NCBI RefSeq assembly: GCF_018271975.1
Contig: NZ_JAGUCN010000011.1
Location: 1-64,000, forward strand
Direction: 5' to 3'
Length of the DNA stretch: 64,000 nt
Source: Carboxylicivirga mesophila
Lineage (GTDB): Bacteria; Bacteroidota; Bacteroidia; Bacteroidales; Marinilabiliaceae
The notes beneath the pieces were generated by a model, which saw only the letters and a program-made list of their open reading frames with translations, was not told the origin of the DNA and did not search any database. Within the stretch, counting starts at the first letter, position 1. Every line of letters begins with the position of its first letter. Positions 43,310 to 53,452 of the stretch are shown one piece after another. Position numbers and translations under genes: made by a program.

Positions 43310-44488
43310 ATGAAAGACCATGTTAAAATAGGACGAATCATAGGTAAACATTTGCTTTCTAACTCATCTGATGAGGAAGAAAAGCAGCTGCATTACTGGT
43401 TGAAAGATACGGAGAACGAAAAAACATTTCAATCCATCCATCATCATAACCAAATCGAACAACGGCTTCACGAATATAAGCAGATAGATACGAAAAAAGC
43501 TTACCGTAATTTTTTACAAAGGACGGAACAACGCAAGTTTACAGTCGGCCAAATAGCATTTCGGGCTGCTGCCATTGCTGGCTTAGTCCTGGCAGTGGGT
43601 ATAGCAATCAATTACCTTCTTAACGCAGATTATGAAACTGATTATCTGGCACAGGAGGTGATTCGTCCCGGTACATCTAAAGCGATATTAAAGCTGGCTA
43701 ATGGTGCGCAGCTTGAACTTGGAACTACCAATGATGCATCTGTTATAAATGAACATGGTGTACAAATTCTTCATACCGATAGTGGCTTGGTGTATCAAAA
43801 TGAAGCAATTAGCGATAAAGAATTATTATATAATACCCTTGTAACCCCCCATGGCGGAGAATACCAACTGGAGCTGGCCGATGGCACAAAAGTGTGGCTA
43901 AACGCTCAATCGGAGTTAACATTTCCGGTAGCCTTTAGCGGCACCAACAGAACCGTTAAGCTGACAGGAGAAGCTTATTTTGAAGTGGCTCATAATCCTG
44001 AGCAACCTTTTATTGTTGAAACGGCTACACAACAAATAGAGGTATTGGGAACAGCCTTTAACCTATCGGCCTACCCCGATGACAAACAAACAGTAACCAC
44101 CTTAGTTTCAGGCTCAGTTGAAGCGCGCTCAACTAATGGCAATGCAAGCAGTTTTGTAAAAAAGCTCAAGCCCAACCAGCAGCTAATTGTCAATAACGCT
44201 AATAGTGGCACAGTAGTTGTTAAAGAGGTGAACACATACCTATACTCAGCCTGGAAAGAAGGCCGATTAGTTTTTAGAGACCAACCACTGGAAGCCATTC
44301 TGAACGATATGCAACGGTGGTATAACATCGATGTTGTCTACAACAACGAAGCAAGCAGGAACTATCGCTTCTCCATTGACATGCCCAAATACGAGTCAAT
44401 TAACAAGTTTATTTCAATACTTGAATTGACCGGTTCCGTTGACATGGAAGTAAATGGAAACACGCTAACAGTAAAAAGTATCAATTAA
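43310..44488 (+). CDS. FecR-type anti-sigma factor
   Basis: 392 residues. N-terminal cytoplasmic anti-sigma part (about 1-75), one membrane helix (IAFRAAAIAGLVLAVGIAIN, about 77-96), then the periplasmic FecR domain (TPHGGEYQLELADGTKVWLN, AQSELTFPVAFSGTNRTVKL, TGEAYFEVAHNPEQPFIVET) and the C-terminal DUF4974 domain (FRDQPLEAILNDMQRWYNID). It senses the plug/STN domain of the SusC protein and releases the sigma factor. ATG 43310 is chosen; the upstream extension is non-coding. Confidence 0.93.
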   Translation: MKDHVKIGRIIGKHLLSNSSDEEEKQLHYWLKDTENEKTFQSIHHHNQIEQRLHEYKQIDTKKAYRNFLQRTEQRKFTVGQIAFRAAAIAGLVLAVGIAINYLLNADYETDYLAQEVIRPGTSKAILKLANGAQLELGTTNDASVINEHGVQILHTDSGLVYQNEAISDKELLYNTLVTPHGGEYQLELADGTKVWLNAQSELTFPVAFSGTNRTVKLTGEAYFEVAHNPEQPFIVETATQQIEVLGTAFNLSAYPDDKQTVTTLVSGSVEARSTNGNASSFVKKLKPNQQLIVNNANSGTVVVKEVNTYLYSAWKEGRLVFRDQPLEAILNDMQRWYNIDVVYNNEASRNYRFSIDMPKYESINKFISILELTGSVDMEVNGNTLTVKSIN

Positions 44489-44494
44489 TAAAAA

Positions 44495-44548
44495 AGGTGG
44501 ATGCTGTAACATCCACCTAATGTTAAACGCTCGTGCTGTAACACGAGC
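44495..44548 (+). promoter_or_regulatory. Twin hairpins with identical loops before susC
   Basis: AGGTGGATG-CTGTAA-CATCCACCT at 44495-44518 and GCTCGTG-CTGTAA-CACGAGC at 44529-44548. The stems differ but both loops are CTGTAA. They lie between fecR and susC and could be an attenuator, a processing site or a protein-binding element. Confidence 0.75.
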
Positions 44549-44574
44549 ATACCTTAATTAAACATTACTAATAT

Positions 44575-47500
44575 ATGGAAAAAAAATGTTCGGCAGATGC
44601 TATCTGTATTGCATTTGGTTTGCTTAAAAAATTAAAGCTCATTCAAATTTTGGGACTTTTTATGCTGGCCGGAACTATCCAGGTTCAGGCGGCACTCTAC
44701 AGTCAGGAGCGCAAAGCAAGTATTCATCTTAAAAACAAGGCGCTGGTTAATGCACTGGATCAAATCCGCCAGCAGACCGGCTATAGTTTTGTGTACAGCT
44801 CAGATATTGTTGATGAACAAGCTAAAGTGAGCATTGATGCAGACAATATGCCGCTGCATGATATTCTTGAGCTGTTACTGGCCAAGCAGCATCTTGAATT
44901 TAAGATATTGGATGATGTAATTGTCATCAACAAATCTCAACAAGAAATGAAGCAACCCATCAGCTTTACCAAGATAAAAGGTAAAGTAATGATAGCCGGT
45001 ATCAACGAACCTTTGCCTGGAGCCAATGTGATTGTGAAGGAAGGTAACCGTGGTACCGTAACTGATGTGGATGGTAATTTCATTATTGATTTTCCGTCTA
45101 ACAAGACTCATCTGCTGGTCACATTTATTGGATTCGTAACAAAAGAAGTAAGTGTAGGCAAAGAAACCGAACTAACCGTCTACCTGGATGAAAATGTTAG
45201 TGAAATTAGCCAGGTGGTGGTAACTGGTATGCAAAAGCGTGAAAAATCCAAAATGATTGGTTCGGTTAGCTCCATTGATGCTGAAAAAATGGAATTTATC
45301 GGGGCCACCACTGTTGATGAGGCAATGAAAGGTCAAATGGCAGGTGTATATGTACAAAGCGCCTCGGGTAATCCGGGTCAAGTCGGACAAATTCAGATTC
45401 GAGGAATTAACACTATGACCGGTAACCGCCAACCATTATTTGTATTGGATGGCATGCCTATGGCCGATAGCGATGTAGTGGGTAATGTGAATGAAATGTT
45501 GACCCATGGACTGGGCAATATTCCTCCTGAAGATATTGAAAGTATAACTGTGCTGCGCGATGCAACAGCCGCATCGGTATACGGCTCACGTGCTGCCAAT
45601 GGCGTGGTAGTCATTACTACCAAGCAAGGAAAGGCAGGCAAAGACTATATCAGCTACAGCGGTAAATATGGTGTTACCATGAAACCACAGAACAGCTGGA
45701 ACTTTATGAACTCCAATCAGAAAGTTGACTTTGAATTGGGTATCTACGACAAGTACCTGCCAACATCAGGCGGACGAGCCATCCAGATTATGAACCAGGT
45801 TAACCAGGGTTACCTGACTGCCGAGCAAGGCCAACAACAAATTGATATGCTGCGCAATACACAAACCGACTGGATGGATGTATTATATCGAAATGCGTTT
45901 ACCCAATCGCATAACTTGACTATGAGTGGTGGTACCGATAAATTACAATACCATATCTCGGCCAATTACAACGGTTCGCAGGGTGCGTTGATGGAAAACG
46001 ATTTTCAACAAGGAACAATCAACATGAAGGTGAGCCGCTTTGTTACTGATAATTTTCTGCTTAAGTTCAATATGTATTCGACCCTTAAAGAGCGCACTGA
46101 GGGTATATCTGCCATGAATGAATTTGAGTATGCGGTATATGCCAATCCATATGAAAAACCGTTTCATGCCAATGGATCATATGCTGCGGATCAAACCTAT
46201 TTACCCCCGGTAACTTCAAATCCTCACCTAGGGTATTATGACTTTAATATCGTTCGTGAACTGCGTGAAAACACACGAACCAATACAGCCGGTATGATGC
46301 GTGCACAGATTGGTGCTGAATATACTTTCCTGGATGACTTTCGTGCTGTTTCAACAACTGCGATAGATTACAATACTGTGCACAGCATGGATGAATATGG
46401 TGCCGGCACCTATGCTTCATGGACGGCTAACTGGTTAAACTCAGCTGCCAGCGGTGGTAATGTATTGCCCGAATATAACTTAGGCCGCTTGCAGGAAAGT
46501 TTTGGCCGCACCTTAAACTTCACCATACGTAACAGCCTGGAATATAACAAACGCATTGACAAACATTACATCCAGGGATTTGGCGCAATTGAAATTGGCG
46601 GTAGTGCAAATTACCAGTTTAACAGCATGATGCCGGTTTATCTTAGCGCATACCGTTTGGGTGGCTATCCATCATGGACAGACATTAACTCGGGTAATTT
46701 TGACCAATTGGCGCTATCACGCTTAGGAGGTTCCAGATTCCGCCAAAGACGAAATGCCAGTTACATAGCATCAGGTGTGTATTCATATGATAATCGTTAT
46801 GTGGCTAACTTTAATATTCGCTACGACGGAGTAGATATCTTGGGGAACGAAAATCAGTTTCAACCATTGTGGTCGGCGGGTGCCAAATGGAATGCGCACG
46901 AAGAAGCGTTTATGAAAAACAATGGCATTTTCGATCGTTTAGTCTTCTCTCTGGGTTATGGTTACCGGGGCAGTATTAATCGTGATCAATTGCCATTCCA
47001 CACCTATTCTTTATCAGCTTACTTCTTTGATGGTATGCCAACCGGTAATTTATTTACATACGGTAATCCAAATTTGAGATGGGAGCAAAAACGCGATATC
47101 AACTTAGGATTAGAGGTGTCTGTTTTACAAGGTCGTGCCAATTTCGAGGTCAACTATTTTGATGAAAAGATTACTGACCTGCTCGATCAGATGCGCCTAC
47201 CCAACTCCAGCGGACGCGAATTTGCCTATGTGAATGTGGGCGAACTAAGCAATCAGGGATTCGAAGTATCAGCACGTTTTGAAGTCATCAAGCAAAAAGA
47301 CTTTATGTGGGAATTAGGCGGTAACTTTGCAACTGTAAACAACCAGTTAGACCAGGTTTACAACGTTGACTTACCTGCTAATTCGACCTATCGCACCCAA
47401 AATGTTCAGGGATATGCGGTGAATAGTTGGTATGGCTATAAGTTTTCGCACATTGACGAAAACACAGGTGCAGCTATGGTATGGGCTCAACGTAAAAACA

Positions 47501-48102
47501 CCGATTACAATACCGGTGAAATAACGTATACCGATGAGCTAATTGACTTGAATAATACAAGCAGCCAAATCCTTAACGATGATTATGCGGCCTATCATTT
47601 GGGCCAGCGCGATGCCAAGTTTTATGGGGGTATCAATACACGCGTTTATTACAAAGGATTTGATGTAACAGCCAACTTTGTATATGCCGGCGGTAACCAG
47701 TTACTAGGTTTCCAGGATGTTCAAAATGGTCCCAACGGCGGAAAAGGTAGCTTATATGCATCACGCACAAACCTATCAACCGATCACCTTTACGCATGGA
47801 CACAGCCGGGCGACATCACCGATATTCCGGAAATGTCGACCACCCGCTCCAACTATGACTTATACTTAGTTGATTCCGATCTGGAAAAGGGTAATTACCT
47901 GCGCTTACAATCATTATCTGTAGGGTGGCGTGCACCTAAGTCGGTTACTGACAACAGTCCGTTCAGTAATTTATCATTACGATTTATCGGAAGTAACCTG
48001 TTTACACTAACCAATTTCAGTGGCTCAGATCCTGAAACACGCAATGCCTTTGGTTACCCATTAACACCTAATTATACACTATCTGTAACACTCGGATTTT
48101 AA
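44575..48102 (+). CDS. SusC/RagA-type TonB-dependent receptor with STN domain
   Basis: 1175 residues. After a signal region (about 20-45), an STN domain at about 48-105 (RKASIHLKNKALVNALDQIR, QQTGYSFVYSSDIV) marks a receptor that signals to FecR. A carboxypeptidase-D-like domain follows (about 128-205: KGKVMIAGINEPLPGANVIV), then the plug (VVVTGMQKREKSKMIGSVSS; NTMTGNRQPLFVLDGMPMAD) and the barrel, ending NAFGYPLTPNYTLSVTLGF. It forms the outer-membrane channel for the SusD lid protein. The next genes encode proteases, so the substrate is probably a peptide or protein fragment. Confidence 0.95.
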   Translation: MEKKCSADAICIAFGLLKKLKLIQILGLFMLAGTIQVQAALYSQERKASIHLKNKALVNALDQIRQQTGYSFVYSSDIVDEQAKVSIDADNMPLHDILELLLAKQHLEFKILDDVIVINKSQQEMKQPISFTKIKGKVMIAGINEPLPGANVIVKEGNRGTVTDVDGNFIIDFPSNKTHLLVTFIGFVTKEVSVGKETELTVYLDENVSEISQVVVTGMQKREKSKMIGSVSSIDAEKMEFIGATTVDEAMKGQMAGVYVQSASGNPGQVGQIQIRGINTMTGNRQPLFVLDGMPMADSDVVGNVNEMLTHGLGNIPPEDIESITVLRDATAASVYGSRAANGVVVITTKQGKAGKDYISYSGKYGVTMKPQNSWNFMNSNQKVDFELGIYDKYLPTSGGRAIQIMNQVNQGYLTAEQGQQQIDMLRNTQTDWMDVLYRNAFTQSHNLTMSGGTDKLQYHISANYNGSQGALMENDFQQGTINMKVSRFVTDNFLLKFNMYSTLKERTEGISAMNEFEYAVYANPYEKPFHANGSYAADQTYLPPVTSNPHLGYYDFNIVRELRENTRTNTAGMMRAQIGAEYTFLDDFRAVSTTAIDYNTVHSMDEYGAGTYASWTANWLNSAASGGNVLPEYNLGRLQESFGRTLNFTIRNSLEYNKRIDKHYIQGFGAIEIGGSANYQFNSMMPVYLSAYRLGGYPSWTDINSGNFDQLALSRLGGSRFRQRRNASYIASGVYSYDNRYVANFNIRYDGVDILGNENQFQPLWSAGAKWNAHEEAFMKNNGIFDRLVFSLGYGYRGSINRDQLPFHTYSLSAYFFDGMPTGNLFTYGNPNLRWEQKRDINLGLEVSVLQGRANFEVNYFDEKITDLLDQMRLPNSSGREFAYVNVGELSNQGFEVSARFEVIKQKDFMWELGGNFATVNNQLDQVYNVDLPANSTYRTQNVQGYAVNSWYGYKFSHIDENTGAAMVWAQRKNTDYNTGEITYTDELIDLNNTSSQILNDDYAAYHLGQRDAKFYGGINTRVYYKGFDVTANFVYAGGNQLLGFQDVQNGPNGGKGSLYASRTNLSTDHLYAWTQPGDITDIPEMSTTRSNYDLYLVDSDLEKGNYLRLQSLSVGWRAPKSVTDNSPFSNLSLRFIGSNLFTLTNFSGSDPETRNAFGYPLTPNYTLSVTLGF

Positions 48103-48113
48103 TTTTTTGAGAG

Positions 48114-49640
48114 ATGAGATTAAATAAACTATATATCAGCCTGATTACAGCAATCACTTTTGCTGCCAGCGGATGTTCCGACTTTTTATCAGTCGATCCA
48201 ACCAATGAGCGTGCATTGCGCGGATACGAAGATGTTAAGATTATGTTTTCGCGTTATATGTATGACCAGTATGAGAGGGGTTTACCAAATCATAATTTGA
48301 GTAACGCTAACTATCGCCTATTTACAAGCGATATGCTCATGATGTTTGAAGCCTATGCAGACAACCTTGATCCGGAAAAAAGCTGGGAGATTTATACCGA
48401 TCGCTGGAACAACCTGGTTCCCAACAATCGTGAGGTGTATTACGCTGATAAATTCTTATATAACGATTTTAGCACACCACAGCACATCTGGAACGAATAC
48501 TATCGTCAGGTAGGCTTTTTAAACACTTACATCGATGCCATGGCTGACTTTGATGATTGCACCCTTGAACAGCGTCATCAGTTAGTGGGAGAATTGAAAA
48601 TGCACCGCGCCTATTACCTGTTTAAGCTTTACCAGTATTTTGCACAATACAACTCTGAAGAAAATGGTATTCCTATTTATTTGCACACAGGCGATGAAGT
48701 AGTAGGTATTCAAATGCCACGAAAAACACACACTGAGGTGTATGAGATTTTATTGGACGATTTATATGAGGTAAAGGAAATGCTGGACGAAACCGAGCCC
48801 AAGAGTTCATTCAATGTAATGTATGACAGAAGAAGCCTTTATAATTTACTGGCTCAGGTATATTGGTTTAAGGCAGAGAGTCCGGCACAGGAAGGTAACG
48901 ACTACCAAAATGCCAAAGAAGCCGCGTTAATCGCATCGGAAGGCATCGAAGTAATTACACCCCGATCATATACAGAGTATACAGAAAAAATGGGTGGACG
49001 CTTGCATGCTTATCCTCACCCATTTATTATTTCAAGTAATAGTAACACGGCAATTGCTCCTGTATTTGGCGCGCGCAGTGGTCGCCCTACCGGTATGTCA
49101 TTCGTTGAAGAATTCTACAACTCTGTAGAAAGCAATGATATCCGCTGGAGATTTCTGCTACGTAACTCTGGTCCTATTGGTAATCCACCGGTTGTAAACC
49201 ATACAACTTGGCCAAGTACCCATTTCATGTATCAGAAATATGGTTCATTTTATTTATTTGAAATCGAAAATGCCTACTTAATGCTGGCTGAATGCCATTA
49301 CCGATTGGGTAATGAAGCAGCAGCTCTGGAAGTAGTGAATAATTTCAGAGAGTGGAGAGGATTGGAACAAATAACTGTCACTGGAGAAGAATTATTGGCA
49401 GAAATTATCAGCGAACGCCGTAAAGAGTTTGCCGGTATTAAGGATTATCGCTGGCTGGATATGAAGCGCTACGGGGTTTCGTTCGAGCGTTCCATCAAAG
49501 TATTCGATACCTACGAAGAACCATATACCGTAATCATTGAACCAAATAGCTATCAGTTTGCCCTACCAATTCCTTTACGCGAATTACAGGAGAACCCCCA
49601 TATTTCTCAAAACCCAGGTTGGGTAAATGTAGTGTGGTAA
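48114..49640 (+). CDS. SusD/RagB-type surface lipoprotein
   Basis: 508 residues with lipobox AASGC near residue 21. SusD pattern: FLSVDPTNERALRGYEDVKI, LNTYIDAMADFDDCTLEQRH, QLVGELKMHRAYYLFKLYQY and the C-terminal YLMLAECHYRLGNEAAALEV, IISERRKEFAGIKDYRWLDM, ENPHISQNPGW. It forms the lid of the SusC channel and binds the ligand on the cell surface. The gap to susC is 11 bases and the end is 14 bases from the next gene, so they are co-transcribed. Confidence 0.95.
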   Translation: MRLNKLYISLITAITFAASGCSDFLSVDPTNERALRGYEDVKIMFSRYMYDQYERGLPNHNLSNANYRLFTSDMLMMFEAYADNLDPEKSWEIYTDRWNNLVPNNREVYYADKFLYNDFSTPQHIWNEYYRQVGFLNTYIDAMADFDDCTLEQRHQLVGELKMHRAYYLFKLYQYFAQYNSEENGIPIYLHTGDEVVGIQMPRKTHTEVYEILLDDLYEVKEMLDETEPKSSFNVMYDRRSLYNLLAQVYWFKAESPAQEGNDYQNAKEAALIASEGIEVITPRSYTEYTEKMGGRLHAYPHPFIISSNSNTAIAPVFGARSGRPTGMSFVEEFYNSVESNDIRWRFLLRNSGPIGNPPVVNHTTWPSTHFMYQKYGSFYLFEIENAYLMLAECHYRLGNEAAALEVVNNFREWRGLEQITVTGEELLAEIISERRKEFAGIKDYRWLDMKRYGVSFERSIKVFDTYEEPYTVIIEPNSYQFALPIPLRELQENPHISQNPGWVNVVW

Positions 49641-49654
49641 ACAATAAAACTAAA

Positions 49655-50896
49655 ATGAAAATGAATAAATTACTATATATCATACCATTTCTGGCTGGTT
49701 TATTGGCTTGCCAGAAAGAAGATGGGTTCAACTACAAAATGCACGATGTGGATCCCAGCGAGATTGATTCGGTCTTTTTTAGTGCCGGTACAGATAAGGT
49801 GGTGACCGACGGTAAGGCAGCGCTTTCTTTTCACCTCGAAGCCTATCGAACAGTTTATTTTGGTGACAGCGCCAGCGAATTACGTGCGGTGAACCTGAAA
49901 AGCTTACCTTCTAATGCCATTCATATCTATGATGAAACAGGTGCAAAAGTGGATATGACCTATTACCCAGAAGAGGCAGGCATCTCCAAAACTTTTTATG
50001 CTCAAATTGGCTCGGCTCAGTCAGAGTTAGAAGAAGTGGAAGTGTATGCGCCTGTTGCCAATTACGAAAAACGCTATGTCAATGTGGTTTTTCATGTATT
50101 GGAACTCGATGAAAATGACGATGAATACGATCCTTTAACCTATAAAAAGATAGATTATAAACACCTGGAAACCGCATTAAATGACCTAAATCGTGTATTC
50201 AATAACGAAATGGGGAACTCACCCAATGCGGCATCTGCTAACATTGAATTTCGTTTGGCAGAATATACCAACTCCGGATCATCCATGGGTAAACCAGGAT
50301 ATAATCAAATCATCTACACCAGTACTCAGGCCAAAGATGCTGAAACACTAATCGCCGAATTAGATGGTTACTACAGCGGGGCTCGATACTGGAATCATGA
50401 TGCGTATTTGAATATTTTTGTTATGCCTTTTTCGAGTGACCTAAAAAACACCACACCTCAATTTCAAAATGTGAGCCCTGAAAATGTCTGGCCGGGCATG
50501 GGTGAAGTTGTTGATAGTGACGTAATATCCACTGAAGATAGAACCTTTAATAACCTGGCAGCCGCTGTTGAGCGCAGCTTGTTTCAGCAGGCACCTGAAT
50601 CACGTATTTCCATAGCCAATGCAATTGGAAGGTTTTATGGCCTCTATGCAACCACCTTTGGTGACAATGGAGGTGATTTCGAGGATTATTGCTCCGATAC
50701 GCAAAAGTACATCACCTCGGGGCAGGTTAATCAGATTGTAAAAACGGGCTTAAACGGTGAGAAGTTTAACGCATCAAATGCCATGGATGCAATGTCAAAT
50801 GCTTCGTATCGCAACCACATTACGGCAAATCAGGCAGCACGTGTGCGCTTTGCCATCGAAAACTGCCCCGGCAGAATGAATGGCTTATTGGAGTAA
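49655..50896 (+). CDS. Metzincin-like (M43-type) lipoprotein with destroyed zinc site
   Basis: 413 residues from ATG 49655, lipobox LLAC near residue 19. The C-terminal part resembles the zinc metalloproteinase lipoproteins that accompany SusCD in Bacteroidota. The region that should read HExxHxxGLxH reads NAIGRFYGLYA (322-332): the three zinc-binding His are N322, R326 and A332, and the catalytic Glu is A323. Downstream DFEDYCSDTQKY, NAMDAMSNASYRNHITANQA still fit the family, including the Met-turn region. It is almost certainly not a protease but may bind substrate or partner proteins. It is translated with susD. Confidence 0.78.
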   Translation: MKMNKLLYIIPFLAGLLACQKEDGFNYKMHDVDPSEIDSVFFSAGTDKVVTDGKAALSFHLEAYRTVYFGDSASELRAVNLKSLPSNAIHIYDETGAKVDMTYYPEEAGISKTFYAQIGSAQSELEEVEVYAPVANYEKRYVNVVFHVLELDENDDEYDPLTYKKIDYKHLETALNDLNRVFNNEMGNSPNAASANIEFRLAEYTNSGSSMGKPGYNQIIYTSTQAKDAETLIAELDGYYSGARYWNHDAYLNIFVMPFSSDLKNTTPQFQNVSPENVWPGMGEVVDSDVISTEDRTFNNLAAAVERSLFQQAPESRISIANAIGRFYGLYATTFGDNGGDFEDYCSDTQKYITSGQVNQIVKTGLNGEKFNASNAMDAMSNASYRNHITANQAARVRFAIENCPGRMNGLLE

Positions 50897-51004
50897 AAAT
50901 AATGATAATATACATGGAGACCCTTGTTATATTTTTTTAGCTGAGGGTCTTCTGTTTACTTCATTATTTAAAAATCAATCAAGAACGACAATAAAACTCA
51001 ACAG

Positions 51005-52150
51005 ATGCATATACCGAATATCAAACTCCCTCAATGGGTACTTATCACCTTGCTGCTAATCGGCTTTGTAATGAGCAGCCACAAGCTAATGGCTAGTACA
51101 GAGGGCGGCATTACTTTCTTTAGCGGTAGCTGGCAGGAAACACTTGATAAAGCCAAAGCCGAAGATAAAGCCATCTTTATGGACTGCTACACCTCGTGGT
51201 GTGGTCCCTGCAAGAAACTGGCAAAAGAGGTGTTTCCTGATAAAGAGCTGGGCGCCTATTTTAACGAGCACTTTATTTCCATCAAGGTGGATATGGAGAA
51301 AGGAGAAGGCATTACTCTGAAAGATCAGCTTAAAGTATCGGCCTTTCCAACCATGTTGTTTCTCAATACCAATGGAGAAGAGATGCACCGCTTAGTAGGC
51401 TATCGAACACCGGAAAAGCTGATTGATGAAGCGAAAAAAATGCAATCAAACAAAGGCTTTGGTTACTATCAGAAACGCTACAACGAAGGCGACCGCGAGG
51501 AACAGTTTATCGAAGAATACCTGCAGGTGCTTAAGTCAGCCAATAAAAAAGACGAACTGAACGATGTGGCTGCTGAAGTATTATTAGAGATCAAACCTCA
51601 ACTATGGTTGCAAGACAAAAACTGGCAACTGATTAACGACTATATTATCGATGCCGATTCAGAGATTATACGATATGTATATGATAACCGTAACCACTTT
51701 GTGGCAATACACGGCGAGCTGGCTGTCGACCGTAAGATAAACACAGTTTATTCTCGCGGTGCAGGACTGTTTGCCAGCAAAGAGGGTGATAAAATGGTTT
51801 TGGACGAAGAAGGCTACCAAAACTACATTGCGCAGCTAAAGGAGATGGGTTTGCCTCAATGGGAAAAAATTAAAAAAGATACCGACTTGCGTTACACGCT
51901 TATGCTGGAGCAATGGGATGCCCACATCAAGCTGGTAAACGCAAAAATAGAGAGTATGGGCGATAAGCTGCATCCATCAATCATATGGAACTATGCTATG
52001 CGCATTGACCAGCGATGCAACGATGCTGCCACACGTGCCGAAGCAGCCAGGTGGTGTCAGCTGGCCATTGACCGCACCAGCTCTGAGCAGGCCAAAAAAT
52101 CGTATAAGCGCACGCTTGAGCAATTAATGCAGCCAAAGCAAAACAAGTAA
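51005..52150 (+). CDS. Thioredoxin-fold protein of the import locus
   Basis: 381 residues with an N-terminal signal/anchor (WVLITLLLIGFVMSSHKLMA). Thioredoxin domain at about 35-150: FMDCYTSWCGPCKKLAKEVF with the redox CxxC, then VKVDMEKGEGITLKDQLKVS and FPTMLFLNTNGEEMHRLVG with the cis-Pro. The C-terminal 220 residues are helical and not recognised. It probably exchanges disulfides in the periplasm, perhaps in the imported protein or the neighbouring protease. Such thioredoxins are common in peptide-import SusCD loci. Confidence 0.85.
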   Translation: MHIPNIKLPQWVLITLLLIGFVMSSHKLMASTEGGITFFSGSWQETLDKAKAEDKAIFMDCYTSWCGPCKKLAKEVFPDKELGAYFNEHFISIKVDMEKGEGITLKDQLKVSAFPTMLFLNTNGEEMHRLVGYRTPEKLIDEAKKMQSNKGFGYYQKRYNEGDREEQFIEEYLQVLKSANKKDELNDVAAEVLLEIKPQLWLQDKNWQLINDYIIDADSEIIRYVYDNRNHFVAIHGELAVDRKINTVYSRGAGLFASKEGDKMVLDEEGYQNYIAQLKEMGLPQWEKIKKDTDLRYTLMLEQWDAHIKLVNAKIESMGDKLHPSIIWNYAMRIDQRCNDAATRAEAARWCQLAIDRTSSEQAKKSYKRTLEQLMQPKQNK

Positions 52151-52161
52151 ACGACTCTACC

Positions 52162-53076
52162 ATGACAAAGAAGATAAAACAATACCTGGCAGGCCTGATG
52201 GTCATTTGCTTCTCAGCACTGACACTTAGTGCACAAGAAAAAACGGTGGAAGACTACGGCAATTACATCAACGACAAGGAAGTAACCAGCCGCATAACAC
52301 AAGAAGCCGGCGAGCTTTTCGATAATGGGAGCTTTACAGGTCTCTTCAAGCTTCGTCAGGAAATGGATCGCTATAAAAAAACAGCTGTTATCTACAACGA
52401 AGAAAAGCTAGCGAAAAAGGCAACATTTAGCTTTGATGAGCACAAAGAGGGCGTGTTGATACTGGCCAAGCTGTACCTCTGCGATAAATGCCCCAATTAC
52501 CACATTTCAACGGCTACCGGCTTTGTAATTAACAAGGATGGCGTTGGCGTAACCAACCATCATGTGTTTAAAAAATCAGACAATAACAGCACCATGCATT
52601 TATCCGTTTATGCCGTCGATTACGAAGGCAACGTCTACCCTGTGAAGCGGGTGCTGGCAGGAGATGAACTCAGTGATTTAGCCCTGTTTAAGATTGATAC
52701 GTCCAATGAGCTAAAGCCATTGCGACTAGGTGATGACCTTAATGTTGGTGATGACTTACACCTTATCAGCCATCCTGATAAACGCTTCTACTACTACTCC
52801 CATGGAAGAATGATGCGTCAGCATACCAGCAATAAATACAAATCGCCGCGTCAGTCCATCTCGGCCGATTTTGCCAAAGGCTCAAGTGGTGGCCCTGTTT
52901 TTAACGCTCAGGGTGAAGTAGTGGGCATTGTTACCACTACCAACTCAATCTATTATACACCAAATCAAAACCTACAGATGGTGGTAAAGGATGTGATACC
53001 GGTAAGTCTGCTAAAAAACATGATACAAAAGGATATGGTTACAACATCTATTTATAAAGGTGTGCCGGAACAATGA
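52162..53076 (+). CDS. Trypsin-like serine protease
   Basis: 304 residues with a signal peptide (LAGLMVICFSALTLSAQ). The chymotrypsin fold is shown by ATGFVINKDGVGVTNHHVFK (catalytic His), ELSDLALFKIDTSNELKPLR (catalytic Asp) and DFAKGSSGGPVFNAQGEVVG (Ser, GSSGGP). It resembles the DegP/S1C-like protease core without PDZ domains, so it is likely a periplasmic or surface peptidase that processes the imported peptide. It is 12 bases after the thioredoxin-fold gene and is the last gene of the operon. Confidence 0.88.
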   Translation: MTKKIKQYLAGLMVICFSALTLSAQEKTVEDYGNYINDKEVTSRITQEAGELFDNGSFTGLFKLRQEMDRYKKTAVIYNEEKLAKKATFSFDEHKEGVLILAKLYLCDKCPNYHISTATGFVINKDGVGVTNHHVFKKSDNNSTMHLSVYAVDYEGNVYPVKRVLAGDELSDLALFKIDTSNELKPLRLGDDLNVGDDLHLISHPDKRFYYYSHGRMMRQHTSNKYKSPRQSISADFAKGSSGGPVFNAQGEVVGIVTTTNSIYYTPNQNLQMVVKDVIPVSLLKNMIQKDMVTTSIYKGVPEQ

Positions 53077-53452
53077 CCATTATCCTTTTGGGGTGAGCGT
53101 CAGGTTCTGAAAACTTCTTCAACATCTTAAATCAGGCCTGCGCTTGCCTTTTTATATACTATAACTATCTAGTAGTAAGAATGTTTACACTCATCAATAA
53201 TCAAGTTTTATCATGATCTCACAACACGGCATCCTGCCTCCCTCTGTTTACCACAAAGTTTAATTTTCACTAACCAGGTTCCTTTTTTCTGCGTAAGTCT
53301 GCGCCATCTGAAGGAAATAACAAACTATCTGCCAGCTTCAAAATAATGTCTTCTCTCTTTTTATAGCGTTAAATACGTAACATTAGCACGCTATTTGCAA
53401 TGATTAAAAGAATCACGAACTTTCAATCGGTTTTAACCAAAGCAAATAGAAG
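53077..53452. other. Intergenic region before the AraC gene
   Basis: 376 bases without a gene. CTGCGTAAGTCTGCGCC at about 53290-53308 is low-complexity. No clear terminator or promoter was seen. Confidence 0.4.
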
